Part shown: positions 16,815-25,092 of the stretch, in pieces | How the letters are laid out: each line of letters starts with the position of its first letter | How positions within the stretch are numbered: position 1 is the stretch's first letter | From: DASSKP01 sp035695045 | Lineage (GTDB): Bacteria > Actinomycetota > Actinomycetes > JAFAQI01 | Reading direction: 5' to 3' | Assembly (NCBI GenBank): GCA_035695045.1 | Contig: DASSEX010000040.1 | Coordinates: 1 to 64,000 of the forward strand | Length of the DNA stretch: 64,000 nucleotides | Notes under the pieces: model-generated | Told to the model about the DNA's origin: nothing | Database searches by the model: none | The model's input: only the letters and a program-made list of their open reading frames with translations | Position numbers and translations under genes: made by a program

Positions 16815-18197
16815 TCAGGATTGCTGCATGTCGACGAAGCGGGAGTAGTGCAGCTGCGACGCGACGACGATGTTGCCGGTCGGGCCGTTGCGGTGCTTCG
16901 CCACGATGAGGTCGGCTTCGCCGGCTCGTGGTGACTCCCTCTCGTAGAAGTCCTCGCGGTGCAAGAGGATGACCATGTCGGCGTCCTGCTCGATGGCGCC
17001 GGACTCTCGCAGGTCGGCAAGCTGTGGCCGCTTGTCCGTGCGCTGCTCCGGACCACGGTTGAGCTGGCTCACCGCCACGACAGGAACCTCGAGCTCCTTG
17101 GCGAGCAGCTTGAGCGACCGACTCATCTCGGCGACCTCCTGCTGCCGGCTCTCGATCTTCTTCGGGCTGGACATGAGCTGGAGGTAGTCGACGACGATGA
17201 GCTTGAGGTCGTTGCGCTGCTTGAGCCGTCGCGCCTTCGCGCGGATCTCCATCATCGACAGGTTGGGTGAGTCGTCGATGAACAGCGGTGCGTTCGCGAT
17301 CTCACCCATCTTGCGGGCGAGACGGTTCCAGTCGTCGTCGGTCATGCCGCCGGTGCGGAGGTTCTTCAGCAGGATGCGCGCCTCGGCGGACAGCAGGCGC
17401 ATCGTGATCTCGCTGCGGCTCATCTCCAGCGAGAAGATGGCGCCGGTCATGCCGTGGGTGATCGACGCCGAGCGAAGTGCGTCGAGTGCCCATGTGCTCT
17501 TGCCCATCGACGGTCGACCGGCGACCACGATCAGCTGCCCCGGATGCAGGCCGTTGGTCAGCTCGTCGAGGTCCCGGAAGCCGGTCGGGACGCCGTAGAG
17601 CTCGGTGCCGCGGCTGCCCATCGCCTCGATCTCGTCGAAGGCCTCCTGGAGCACCTCCTCGAGCCGGACGTAGTCCTCGCTCGTGCGCCGATCGGTGACG
17701 TCGTAGACCTCTTGCTGCGCACGGTCGACGACGTCGTCGACGTCGCCACCCGTGGCCCCGGCGGCACCGTAACCGAGCTGCACGATGCGCGTGCCCGCTT
17801 CAACGAGCCGACGCAGGATCGCGCGCTCGCGGACGATCTGCGCGTAGTAGCCCGCGTTTGCCGCGGTCGGGACCGACGCGATGAGCGTGTGCAGGTAAGG
17901 CGCGCCGCCGACCTTCGCGAGCGAACCGTCGCGGGTCAGCTCGGCGGCGATGGTCACCGGGTCGGCGGGCTCACCGCGACCGTAGAGGTCGAGGATCGAG
18001 TCGTAGATGGTCTGGTGGGCCGGCCGATAGAAGTCGCCGGGCTTCAGCACCTCGACGACGTCGGCGATCGCGTCCTTGGACAGCAGCATGCCGCCGAGCA
18101 CGCTCTGCTCCGCCACGACGTCCTGCGGAGGGGTGCGGTCGAACTCCCCGCGGACCCCATCTCCGCCCGGCATCGTGACGACGTCGGCGACGCTCAC
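16815..18197 (-). CDS. dnaB: Replicative DNA helicase DnaB
   Basis: 460 residues. The N-terminal helical domain (PPQDVVAEQSVLGGMLLS through about residue 130) is joined to a RecA-like helicase domain with Walker A GRPSMGKST near 227, Walker B LKLIVVDYLQLMSS, and the DnaB H3/H4 motifs SRSLKLLAKELEVPVVAVSQLNR and DLRESGAIEQDADMVILLHR. It forms the hexameric 5'-3' helicase at the fork. No intein is present, unlike some mycobacterial dnaB genes. I chose the GTG at 18197 (VSVADVV) because GGAGGAGCACAG lies upstream; the frame stays open to 18290. The likely loader DciA is also encoded in this window. Confidence 0.95.
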   Translation of the reverse strand: MSVADVVTMPGGDGVRGEFDRTPPQDVVAEQSVLGGMLLSKDAIADVVEVLKPGDFYRPAHQTIYDSILDLYGRGEPADPVTIAAELTRDGSLAKVGGAPYLHTLIASVPTAANAGYYAQIVRERAILRRLVEAGTRIVQLGYGAAGATGGDVDDVVDRAQQEVYDVTDRRTSEDYVRLEEVLQEAFDEIEAMGSRGTELYGVPTGFRDLDELTNGLHPGQLIVVAGRPSMGKSTWALDALRSASITHGMTGAIFSLEMSRSEITMRLLSAEARILLKNLRTGGMTDDDWNRLARKMGEIANAPLFIDDSPNLSMMEIRAKARRLKQRNDLKLIVVDYLQLMSSPKKIESRQQEVAEMSRSLKLLAKELEVPVVAVSQLNRGPEQRTDKRPQLADLRESGAIEQDADMVILLHREDFYERESPRAGEADLIVAKHRNGPTGNIVVASQLHYSRFVDMQQS

Positions 18198-18488
18198 CTG
18201 TGCTCCTCCTCGTTCTGCCGAAGAACACTGGTGTAACTCAGTGGTCTGACGGTTTCCGAAGAGCGACGCTACGAGCGGGCGAGCGCCCACGGCCAGGCGT
18301 TACGCCCACCCTTTCCACCGACCTGTGGACACTGCGGTGCACGAGGTGTGCACACCGCGCCGCGCCACTGTGGGCCGCTGTGGAGAACCTGTGCAGTCGA
18401 CGCCGCCGGCTCGGCGCCGACACGCGCCCTCACCTGCACACGCGGCGTCCACGGCGTGTGGACGGAAGAAAGTTGCCGGAGAGCCGGG
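18198..18488. other. 291-base gap between dnaB and rplI with three DnaA-box-like sites
   Basis: No gene is seen. On the minus-strand reading there are three DnaA-box-like 9-mers, given here as plus-strand text: TGTGGACAC (18324-18332), TGTGGAGAA (18379-18387; complement TTCTCCACA) and TGTGGACGG (18457-18465). TTCTCCACA also occurs on both sides of dnaA. The imperfect palindrome GGTGTGCACACC lies at about 18345-18356. It likely contains the dnaB promoter. Confidence 0.4.
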
Positions 18489-18941
18489 TCAGCCGCCGGC
18501 GACGACCTCGACGTCGACGTTGGCGACGACCTCCGGGTGCAGCCGGACGCTGACGGTGTGGGTGCCGACCGTCTTGATGTGCGCCGTCGGCAGCTCGACC
18601 CGCCGCTTGTCCAGGGTCGGGCCGCCGGCGGACTTCACCGCTTCGACGATGTCGACCGCGGTGACCGAGCCGAACAGGCGGCCACCCTGGCCGGCGCGCG
18701 CCGGCAGCTCGACCTTGAGCGCGGACAATTGCGCTGCCACCTGCTGCGCCTGGCCACGGTCCGCGATCTCGCGCACCTCGCGTCCGCGCCGGATCTGGGC
18801 GACCTGCTTCTCGCCGCCCCTGGTCCAGGTGATCGCCAGCCCCCGGGGAACGAGGTAGTTGCGGCCGTAGCCGTCCTTGACCTCGACCACGTCACCGGGG
18901 CCGCCGAGGCCGCTGACCTCCTGCGTGAGGCTGAGCTTCAT
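18489..18941 (-). CDS. rplI: 50S ribosomal protein L9
   Basis: 150 residues. The N-terminal RNA-binding domain starts MKLSLTQEVSGLGGPGDVVEVKDGYGRNYLVPRGLA (the bL9 signature region G-x-x-G-x-x-V-x-V-x-x-G-Y-x-R-N-Y-L-x-P). A connecting helix and a C-terminal domain (LFGSVTAVDIVEAV...VELPTAHIKTVGTHTVSVRLHPEV) follow. It binds 23S rRNA in the large subunit. ATG at 18941, 16 bases after rpsR. Confidence 0.97.
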   Translation of the reverse strand: MKLSLTQEVSGLGGPGDVVEVKDGYGRNYLVPRGLAITWTRGGEKQVAQIRRGREVREIADRGQAQQVAAQLSALKVELPARAGQGGRLFGSVTAVDIVEAVKSAGGPTLDKRRVELPTAHIKTVGTHTVSVRLHPEVVANVDVEVVAGG

Positions 18942-18957
18942 CGTCTCTCCGCTCCCG

Positions 18958-19194
18958 TCAGCGCGCGGTGCTGGTGTAGGGCAGCAGCGCCATCTCGCGA
19001 CTGTTCTTGATGGCGATCGCGATGTCGCGCTGGTGCTGCGAGCAGTTGCCGGTGACGCGACGGGCCCGGATCTTGCCGCGGTCGGAGATGAACTTGCGCA
19101 GCAGGTTGGTGTCCTTGTAGTCGATGTAGGTGTCCTTCTCCTTGCAGAAGGCACACACCTTCTTCTTCGGCTTGCGAGCCGGGGGCTTGGCCAT
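18958..19194 (-). CDS. rpsR: 30S ribosomal protein S18 (zinc-binding C+ type)
   Basis: 78 residues: MAKPPARKPKKKVCAFCKEK, then the S18 core YIDYKDTNLLRKFISDRGKI and VTGNCSQHQRDIAIAIKNSREMALLPYT. CAFC plus the later Cys/His (CSQH) make this the zinc-ribbon C+ form. Actinobacteria often carry a second, zinc-free copy switched on by Zur; this is the constitutive-type one. Second-last gene of the rpsF-ssb-rpsR-rplI block. Confidence 0.97.
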   Translation of the reverse strand: MAKPPARKPKKKVCAFCKEKDTYIDYKDTNLLRKFISDRGKIRARRVTGNCSQHQRDIAIAIKNSREMALLPYTSTAR

Positions 19195-19262
19195 GGTCGT
19201 GATGCTCCAAGAAGTCGTGTGCTGCGCAGGCAGCAGTCAGAGGAAGAGAGAAGAGGTCGGAC

Positions 19263-19739
19263 CTAGAACGGCGGCTCGTCGGTCATGCCACCGGGAGCGG
19301 GCGTGGCCCAGGGGTCGTCCCCGCCGGCGGACTGACCGCCGCCGAAGCCGCCGCTGTTTCCGCCACCGCCACGTTGGCCGCGGTTGATCTTCGCCGTGGC
19401 GTTGCGCAGCGACGGGCCGACCTCGTCGACCTCGACCTCGAAGACGGTGCGCTTCTCGCCCTCTTTGGTCTCGTAGGACCGCTGCTTGAGCCGACCGGAC
19501 ACGATGACCCGCATGCCGCGCTGCAACGACTCGGCGACGTTCTCCGCCGCCTGGCGCCAGACGTTGCACGTGAGGAAGAGGCTCTCGCCGTCCTTCCACT
19601 CGTTGGTCTGCTTGTCGAGGAAGCGCGGGGTCGACGCGACCCGGAACTTCGCGACGGCCGCGCCGCTCGGCGTGAACCGCAGCTCGGGGTCGTCGACGAG
19701 GTTGCAGATCAAGGTGATGTTGGTGTCACCGGCTGCCAT
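19263..19739 (-). CDS. ssb: Single-stranded DNA-binding protein
   Basis: 158 residues. The OB-fold domain (1-110: AAGDTNITLICNLVDDPEL, TCNVWRQAAENVAESLQRGMRVIVSGRL, EKRTVFEVEVDEVGPSLR) is followed by a Gly/Ser-rich flexible linker and the acidic tip TDEPPF that docks partner proteins. It protects single-stranded DNA at forks and repair sites. Lies 8 bases after rpsF, the usual actinobacterial order. Confidence 0.97.
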   Translation of the reverse strand: MAAGDTNITLICNLVDDPELRFTPSGAAVAKFRVASTPRFLDKQTNEWKDGESLFLTCNVWRQAAENVAESLQRGMRVIVSGRLKQRSYETKEGEKRTVFEVEVDEVGPSLRNATAKINRGQRGGGGNSGGFGGGQSAGGDDPWATPAPGGMTDEPPF

Positions 19740-19747
19740 GCCGCCTC

Positions 19748-20038
19748 CTACTTCGCGTCCGGGCGCACGAGCTTGGTGCGCAGGACGGCCTCGTTGAGGT
19801 TGAGCTGGCGGTCGAGCTCCTTGACCGTCGCCGGCTCAGCGGTGACGTCGAGGATCGCGTAGATGCCCTCGACCTTGTGGTTGATCTCGAACGCGAGCCG
19901 GCGGCGTCCCCAGACGTCCACCTTCTCGACGGTGCCGCCACCCTGGCGTACGACGCCCAGGAACTGGTCGAGCGATGGGGCGATGGTGCGCTCCTCGAGA
20001 TCAGGGTCGAGGATGACCATCAGTTCGTAACGGCGCAT
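19748..20038 (-). CDS. rpsF: 30S ribosomal protein S6
   Basis: 96 residues: MRRYELMVILDPDLEERTI...GGTVEKVDVWGRRRLAFEINHKVEGIYAILDVTAEPATVKELDRQLNLNEAVLRTKLVR, a full-length S6. It pairs with S18 in the small subunit. ATG at 20038; the AAGGAGG at 20052-20058 is 12-13 bases away, slightly long, and sits inside a hairpin. First gene of the operon. Confidence 0.97.
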   Translation of the reverse strand: MRRYELMVILDPDLEERTIAPSLDQFLGVVRQGGGTVEKVDVWGRRRLAFEINHKVEGIYAILDVTAEPATVKELDRQLNLNEAVLRTKLVRPDAK

Positions 20039-20048
20039 GAGAGACGCA

Positions 20049-20113
20049 GTCCTCCTTCGGACTTTGTAACCCGACGGCGGAAAACCGGCAGGCGGCCACG
20101 GTCGGTCCGTGGC
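20049..20113 (-). promoter_or_regulatory. rpsF leader with two hairpins; one encloses the ribosome binding site
   Basis: Reading leftward, GCCACGG/CCGTGGC (20095-20113) forms a perfect 7-base stem, and nearer the start codon GTCC-GAAGGA-GGAC (20049-20062) forms a 4-base stem whose loop and right arm hold the Shine-Dalgarno AAGGAGG. A -10-like TAGCCT (minus strand; about 20163-20168) would give a leader of about 120 bases. Autoregulation by the S6:S18 pair is known in other bacteria; that this leader does so is inference. Confidence 0.4.
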
Positions 20114-20205
20114 AGGAGGGTGCCTCCGTGCGCATTCGCCGAGCGACGCGCTGGAAGCGCCCGCCAGGCTAGCAGCCGTCGGACCGGCCCCGGACCGGCG
20201 CGAGA

Positions 20206-20985
20206 TTACGCGGTTCCACCGACACTTCTGCCGCCGTCCACAGCCGGTTCGGCCATCACGACCCGGACCACAGCCGTGCCCACACCGATCAGCACGAGGG
20301 CCGCGAGCGCGGCGGGCAGCCCGAGCGAGCGCCCGGTGGGCGGCTCCAGCGGGCCCGCGACGGCCACCGCCGCAGGCGTCGTGCTCTGCAACGGCCCCGG
20401 CGGGCTTCCCGCAACCGACGGCGCGACGCCCGGCGTGGCACTCACGCCGGGCGCGATCGGGGGCGGCGGGCCGGTCGGAAGACCGACGACCCGTCGGTGG
20501 TGCGGCGAGTGCGCGACCTGTGGGCCGCTCGACGATGAGGTCGACGACGGCGCCGGCTGAGGCGAAGGGGAGTGCGAGGGCGAGGGGGAGTGCGACGGCG
20601 ACGGCGAGCTGGTGGGTGCCGCTCCGACCGTGATCCGGCCGTTGGCCGACGCCGCGCCGTTCGACGCCGTGAGCAGGTGCCCACCCGGACTCCGGGCGGC
20701 GTAGTCGGTCTTGCCGGACGTGCTCTCGCCGTAGCTCAGCGTCGTCTGGTAGCCGCCGGACACCGTCACCGTCACGGACGGTCCGAAGGCGTTGTCGGTG
20801 AACTGCACACAGCCGCCGTACGGGACCGAGGTGTTCTGCGGAGACAGGGCGATGCCGACCGGCACAGCGTTCTGCACGGTGACGACGCGACACGACGCGG
20901 CGGCAGCCGGGCCGGCGCCGACGACGCCGGCGGCGGTCGCAGCGGCAGCCAACAGCGGCACGGCCGCCAGCCGGGCGAAAGACAT
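20206..20985 (-). CDS. Secreted, membrane-anchored Ser/Pro-rich protein with cupredoxin-like domain
   Basis: 259 residues. A signal peptide (MSFARLAAVPLLAAAATAAG, cleavage near AAAAS) precedes a beta-rich domain of about 100 residues (CRVVTVQNAVPVGIALSP...YGGCVQFTDNAFGPSVTVTV). Its two Cys could form a disulfide; the pattern resembles a cupredoxin fold but no copper-ligand set is evident. A low-complexity stalk (SPSPSHSPSPSHSPSPQP) and a C-terminal membrane helix (LGLPAALAALVLIGVGTAVV) follow, so the domain is displayed outside the cell. It lies 26 bases after the penicillin-acylase-like gene and may share its transcript. Confidence 0.65.
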   Translation of the reverse strand: MSFARLAAVPLLAAAATAAGVVGAGPAAAASCRVVTVQNAVPVGIALSPQNTSVPYGGCVQFTDNAFGPSVTVTVSGGYQTTLSYGESTSGKTDYAARSPGGHLLTASNGAASANGRITVGAAPTSSPSPSHSPSPSHSPSPQPAPSSTSSSSGPQVAHSPHHRRVVGLPTGPPPPIAPGVSATPGVAPSVAGSPPGPLQSTTPAAVAVAGPLEPPTGRSLGLPAALAALVLIGVGTAVVRVVMAEPAVDGGRSVGGTA

Positions 20986-21011
20986 CACGCGACCATGGTG
21001 CCCGAGGGTCG

Positions 21012-23891
21012 TCACTCCCACGGGCGATGTGCCGTGAAGTTGATGACCTGCTGGAACGTCGGCCGGTTCTGCCAGTCGATCGGCCGCGTCCCGACGATGC
21101 CCGCCGTCACCGGCGCGATGTCGTCGAGCGACTTGTCGTAGGTCAGCTGGTCGACGGAGCTCACTCCCTGTGCCGCAAGCGCGCGCTGCACCGCCGTGCG
21201 CAGCGACGCCCGCAAGGCTGCGCGGCAGGTCGCAAGTGACCCGCAGTACGCCGTCGAGTAGGCGCCCTTGACCGGTCGGCCGAGCACCGATCGCAGCGTC
21301 TTCGACACGTAGCCGTACCAGGCGACGCTGTCCCAGGACGAGCCCAGGCCCTGTCGCGGATGGTCGTCGATGCGGTCCGGCACCTGGTCGACGAGGTCCT
21401 TCAGGACGCCCCGCATGGTGTCCTTCGCCAGACCGCCGTCGCCCTTGCCGTTGTCGTCCCACCACGTGTCGAACAAGGCGATCGCAGCCTGGTCGTCGTA
21501 GTGGCCGGTCCGCTTCCGGTCGACGCGGTGCGCGCCGTCCCGCACCCAGCCGCGCAGCAGCGAGACCGCCGCCGCGTCCCGCGGGTCGTTGCCGACCACG
21601 TCCAGCGCGAGCGGCAGCAGCTTCTCGGCACGCAGGTCCACCGTCGCGGCGTCGATCATCGCGCCGACGAGCCCGCTGCGCGTCACCTTGCCCTTGCGGA
21701 AGAGCGCCTGGATCCGCTCGACGAGGAGGTTGACCCGGTGCACTCCGCTGTGGCCCCACTGGTCGTCGGCCATGCCCCAGTCGGGCGCCTGCTTGTTGTT
21801 CCAGGAGCTGAGGAAACCGGCCGGGGGGTTGACCTGGTTCGGGTGGGCAGCCGGCGACAGCCAGCTCCTCCAGTCGTACTTCGAGTCCCCCCACCGCGGG
21901 AAGTCCGGCTCGACCGCCGTTGAACGGTTCGGCAGCAGACCCGACATCTTGTAGGCGATGTCGCGGTCGTCGGCGTAGAACCAGTTGAACGTGTAGTCGA
22001 CGCCGTCGAAGGCGCGGATGAAGTCGGCCGCGCTGTGCGTGTAGTCGGGGTTGTTGATCCGGGCGAAGCCCATGACCGAGTCGGCCTCGTGCCCGTAGGT
22101 CGACCGCTGCACGGTCACGGCGACGGGGACCATTCGACTACCGGCCTTCGCGAGCGTGCGGAACTGCACGACGCCGTGCCGCGTGCGCATCACCGTGAAC
22201 GAGAGCTGCTCGGGCCGGCTGCCGCCACCCGCCGTCGGCATCGCGACGCCTTCGTCGTGCGTGAACGTCTCGATCGGCACGCACTTCGGTGTCCCGCTCG
22301 AGTCGTCGATGTAGCTCGTCGAGTTCACGGTCGGTGCGGAGCCGTCGGCGTTGCACAGTCGCTCCATGACGGTGTCGACGTTGTCGCCGCTCGCACTCGT
22401 CGCCGACCAGGCGTAGTCGGTCCCGTGACCGAGCTCCACCACGAACTGGGTGCCCGCGAACGAGACGCCGCGCGCATTGATGCCCGGTCCCTGCAGCGCG
22501 ATCTCGGTCAGCAGCTGCGGAGTGAAGTAGCCGGTCTGCGGTCCGAAGACGACGACGGGATGTCCGTCGGCGGAGTGCTTCGCGTCGACGAGCAGCGCGT
22601 TGCTCTCCTTGGCCGGGTGTCGCGAAAGGTCGATGTTGCCGACCGGGGTCGACAGCCTGCCGAGCCTTGCCTGCCACCGGTTGTACGCCGCCGTGCCGGG
22701 CACCGGCGGAGCCTGGAACGGCACCGGTTCCGCCGACGACGCGGGCGCGGCCGTGCCGGACGCGGTGGTCGCGCCGGGGACCGGCAGCGCTACGCCCGGC
22801 CGGTCGGGCGCGACGCCGCCGAGAAGGTAGGGAAAGCGGGTCGATGCGGTCGTGAACGCCTCGGGGTCGTTCTTCTCGCGCAGGTCGTTGTAGACAGACC
22901 GCGCCTTCTTCGCGCCGAACTGCGAGCGGAGCGCCTCGTAGAACAAGGCGTCCTGGTACTCGTTGCCGCCGCCCTTGCCGAAGATGCCGCCGACGAGCGA
23001 CGCGATGTAGACGATGTCGGCGCGGGTGTACGGCGCCGGTGCCTTCTGCAGAGCGGCGTACTCCACCGGGCACTTGGGACCGAACGCCGCACCGTTGTCA
23101 CCGGGATCGCTCGTCACCTGCGACCCGTCGAAGGCGCCCGGGCACAGCGCCTTCTGCGCGTCGTTCATGCCGGCGATGAACGCGTCCAGCCGTGACAGCA
23201 GCGCCTTGCCTTCGGCGCCGTAGCGCGTCGCGACGCTGTCGATCTGCTTCTGCGCCTCTTCCGGTGTGTACGGCGCGAGAAGAAGCTGCGACTGGTCCAT
23301 CGCGATGTCGCTGGCGCTCGGGCCGAGGAACGACGCCATCTGCGCGGCGCCCGTGTGGCGAAGGATGTCGGTGAGGAACATCCGATCCTCGATGCCGGCA
23401 TAGCCCGCGCCGTAGGCGACGTCCTCGGCCGTCTGTCCTGTCACATGCGGGACGCCTGCGGCGTCGCGAGCGATGACGACCCCGTCGCGAGGGGTTTCGA
23501 CCGACGCCGGAGTAGCCGGCGGGTCGATCGACGCATCCTTGAAGTACTTCGTCAGGTCGCCGTCCCGCAACGAGTACGGCGCGATGGTGTTGAGGGCGTC
23601 GTACATCTCGAGCTGGTCGGCGAAGTGCGGCGGCGAGTCCGGCGTCGCAGTCGCCAGCGCACCTCGCGGATCGCCGGGATTGCTGAACAGGTTGGGCACG
23701 TTGCCGATGCCGAGCTCCGCCAGGTCGGTCGTCGAGACGTTGCCGTTGGAGCCGGGCGGGAGGATGTTGAGCGTGGCGCCCCCGGCGTCGTAGACGACGT
23801 GCGCCGCCGAGGCGGTCGAACCGGTCGTCGCCGCGATCGCGGGAGCGACGGCGAGGGAAGACACCGCGGTGACGGCGAGCAGGCGACGCAT
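21012..23891 (-). CDS. Secreted penicillin acylase family (Ntn-hydrolase) protein
   Basis: 959 residues. A signal peptide (MRRLLAVTAVSSLAVAPAIA) is followed by the alpha-subunit region (VVIARDAAGVPHVTGQTAEDVAYGAGY), a spacer, and the autocatalytic site HPAKESNALLV, where Ser430 would become the new N-terminal nucleophile of the beta subunit. Downstream are typical beta-subunit stretches (INARGVSFAGTQFVVELGHG, DYAWSATSASGDNVD, TFNWFYADDRDIAY, LSSWNNKQAP). Relatives cleave penicillins, acyl-homoserine lactones or lipopeptide side chains; the substrate here is unknown. Longer than most members, with an N-terminal extension. ATG at 23891. Confidence 0.85.
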   Translation of the reverse strand: MRRLLAVTAVSSLAVAPAIAATTGSTASAAHVVYDAGGATLNILPPGSNGNVSTTDLAELGIGNVPNLFSNPGDPRGALATATPDSPPHFADQLEMYDALNTIAPYSLRDGDLTKYFKDASIDPPATPASVETPRDGVVIARDAAGVPHVTGQTAEDVAYGAGYAGIEDRMFLTDILRHTGAAQMASFLGPSASDIAMDQSQLLLAPYTPEEAQKQIDSVATRYGAEGKALLSRLDAFIAGMNDAQKALCPGAFDGSQVTSDPGDNGAAFGPKCPVEYAALQKAPAPYTRADIVYIASLVGGIFGKGGGNEYQDALFYEALRSQFGAKKARSVYNDLREKNDPEAFTTASTRFPYLLGGVAPDRPGVALPVPGATTASGTAAPASSAEPVPFQAPPVPGTAAYNRWQARLGRLSTPVGNIDLSRHPAKESNALLVDAKHSADGHPVVVFGPQTGYFTPQLLTEIALQGPGINARGVSFAGTQFVVELGHGTDYAWSATSASGDNVDTVMERLCNADGSAPTVNSTSYIDDSSGTPKCVPIETFTHDEGVAMPTAGGGSRPEQLSFTVMRTRHGVVQFRTLAKAGSRMVPVAVTVQRSTYGHEADSVMGFARINNPDYTHSAADFIRAFDGVDYTFNWFYADDRDIAYKMSGLLPNRSTAVEPDFPRWGDSKYDWRSWLSPAAHPNQVNPPAGFLSSWNNKQAPDWGMADDQWGHSGVHRVNLLVERIQALFRKGKVTRSGLVGAMIDAATVDLRAEKLLPLALDVVGNDPRDAAAVSLLRGWVRDGAHRVDRKRTGHYDDQAAIALFDTWWDDNGKGDGGLAKDTMRGVLKDLVDQVPDRIDDHPRQGLGSSWDSVAWYGYVSKTLRSVLGRPVKGAYSTAYCGSLATCRAALRASLRTAVQRALAAQGVSSVDQLTYDKSLDDIAPVTAGIVGTRPIDWQNRPTFQQVINFTAHRPWE

Positions 23892-23967
23892 GGGAGAGGT
23901 CCTTCAGGCAGGGTCAGGTCGGCCGGAAGTTCTTCGCCGTGAGCCGGGCGGGTCCTTCTCCGGCCGG

Positions 23968-25092
23968 TCAGCCCACCCAGTGGCCCTGGACGAAGGCGAT
24001 GACCGCCACCGCCATCAACGGGGGGGCGCACGCGAGGTACGCGGCGTGCACCGATCTGCGCTCGGTGCCGAGCCGCGCGAGCAACAGCCACAGCGGCCAC
24101 CACAACAACGTGGCCCGCGCGACCGAAAGGTAGAACGACGAGGTCGCAAGGGCGACCACCTGAGTGCCGACGTAGACGAGCTCGGACCAGCGACGCAGCA
24201 CGAGCAGAGTGATGCTCAGCGCCACTCCGATGACCACGGCGGCGATCTCGGCGCGGAATGACCAGATGTAGGCGTTGCCGAGACCGCCTCCGGTCGCCGC
24301 GTCCCACGTCGTGCGCAACGCGTGCCAGGGCGCCGTGAAATGTCGGTGCCAGCCGTCGGCCTGGGCATGGGGCCACGCCAGCCAGTCGGCCGTGAGGTGG
24401 TGCAGGTAGACGACGTAGCCCGCGACCGCGACGAACGGAAGCGACAAGGCGGCGACGTCGTACCAGCGCCGCCCCTGCCGCGCGAGCAGCCACTCGACGA
24501 GCAGAGCGAGACCGAGGAAGACGCCGGTCACCCGGACCAGCGCCGCAGCGCCACCGAAAACACCGGCCGCGACCCAGCGTCGCTGCTTCGCGAACAGCCA
24601 CGACCACAGTGCGCAGCCGAGGAAAAGCGCCTCGGAGTAGCCGGCGGCCAGGAAGACGGCGTACGGCGACAGCGCGAGATACAGCACGGCGCGATGTCCG
24701 ACGTCGCGACCGCCTTCGCCCGCGCCGAGGCGGCCGAGAGCGACGGCGGCGAAAGCGCCGGAGACGGCAGAGATCAGCAGGCCGGCCGCTACCCAGTTAC
24801 GGACGAAGACGTGGACGAGGCGGAGCAGCAGCGGCTCGCCCGGGAAGAACGCGACGATGTCCTTGTCCGGATAGTGCTGCGGATATCCGTCGTAGCCGAA
24901 CCTCGCGACCTTCACGAACAGCTGGGCGTCCCACCGATCCCAGCCGGCGAGCCACGACGGGACGTGCCCTGCCGCCGCATCCGCGATCATCCAGGCCGAG
25001 GCGAGCGCCAACACGGCGACGGCGATGCGCGTGCCCAACCACGTGACAAGGGCGGCGCGGTCGTCGTTCGCGCGCCGGACGGTCAGCGTCAC
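23968..25092 (-). CDS. Integral membrane mannosyltransferase-like protein (PIG-V-like)
   Basis: 374 residues with about nine hydrophobic segments. The N-terminal loop WDRWDAQLFVKVARFGYDG and YPDKDIVAFFPGEPLLLRL match the PIG-V/GT-C pattern, with acidic residues in the first outside loop as in polyprenyl-phosphate-sugar-dependent glycosyltransferases. SPYAVFLAAGYSEALFLG is another family feature. It probably adds a mannose or similar sugar on the outer face of the membrane. GTG at 25092 overlaps the stop of the upstream GT gene (GTGA); the frame continues open upstream but only as a shadow. Confidence 0.7.
   Translation of the reverse strand: MTLTVRRANDDRAALVTWLGTRIAVAVLALASAWMIADAAAGHVPSWLAGWDRWDAQLFVKVARFGYDGYPQHYPDKDIVAFFPGEPLLLRLVHVFVRNWVAAGLLISAVSGAFAAVALGRLGAGEGGRDVGHRAVLYLALSPYAVFLAAGYSEALFLGCALWSWLFAKQRRWVAAGVFGGAAALVRVTGVFLGLALLVEWLLARQGRRWYDVAALSLPFVAVAGYVVYLHHLTADWLAWPHAQADGWHRHFTAPWHALRTTWDAATGGGLGNAYIWSFRAEIAAVVIGVALSITLLVLRRWSELVYVGTQVVALATSSFYLSVARATLLWWPLWLLLARLGTERRSVHAAYLACAPPLMAVAVIAFVQGHWVG

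Noticed and set aside
16815..18197. Possible intein in dnaB
   Set aside because: Checked because of the gyrA intein; the Walker A loop GRPSMGKST and the helicase core are uninterrupted.
20560..20640. SPSPSH repeat DNA in the surface-protein gene as a mobile or CRISPR-like repeat
   Set aside because: Short in-frame low-complexity Ser/Pro codons; no spacers or terminal repeats.
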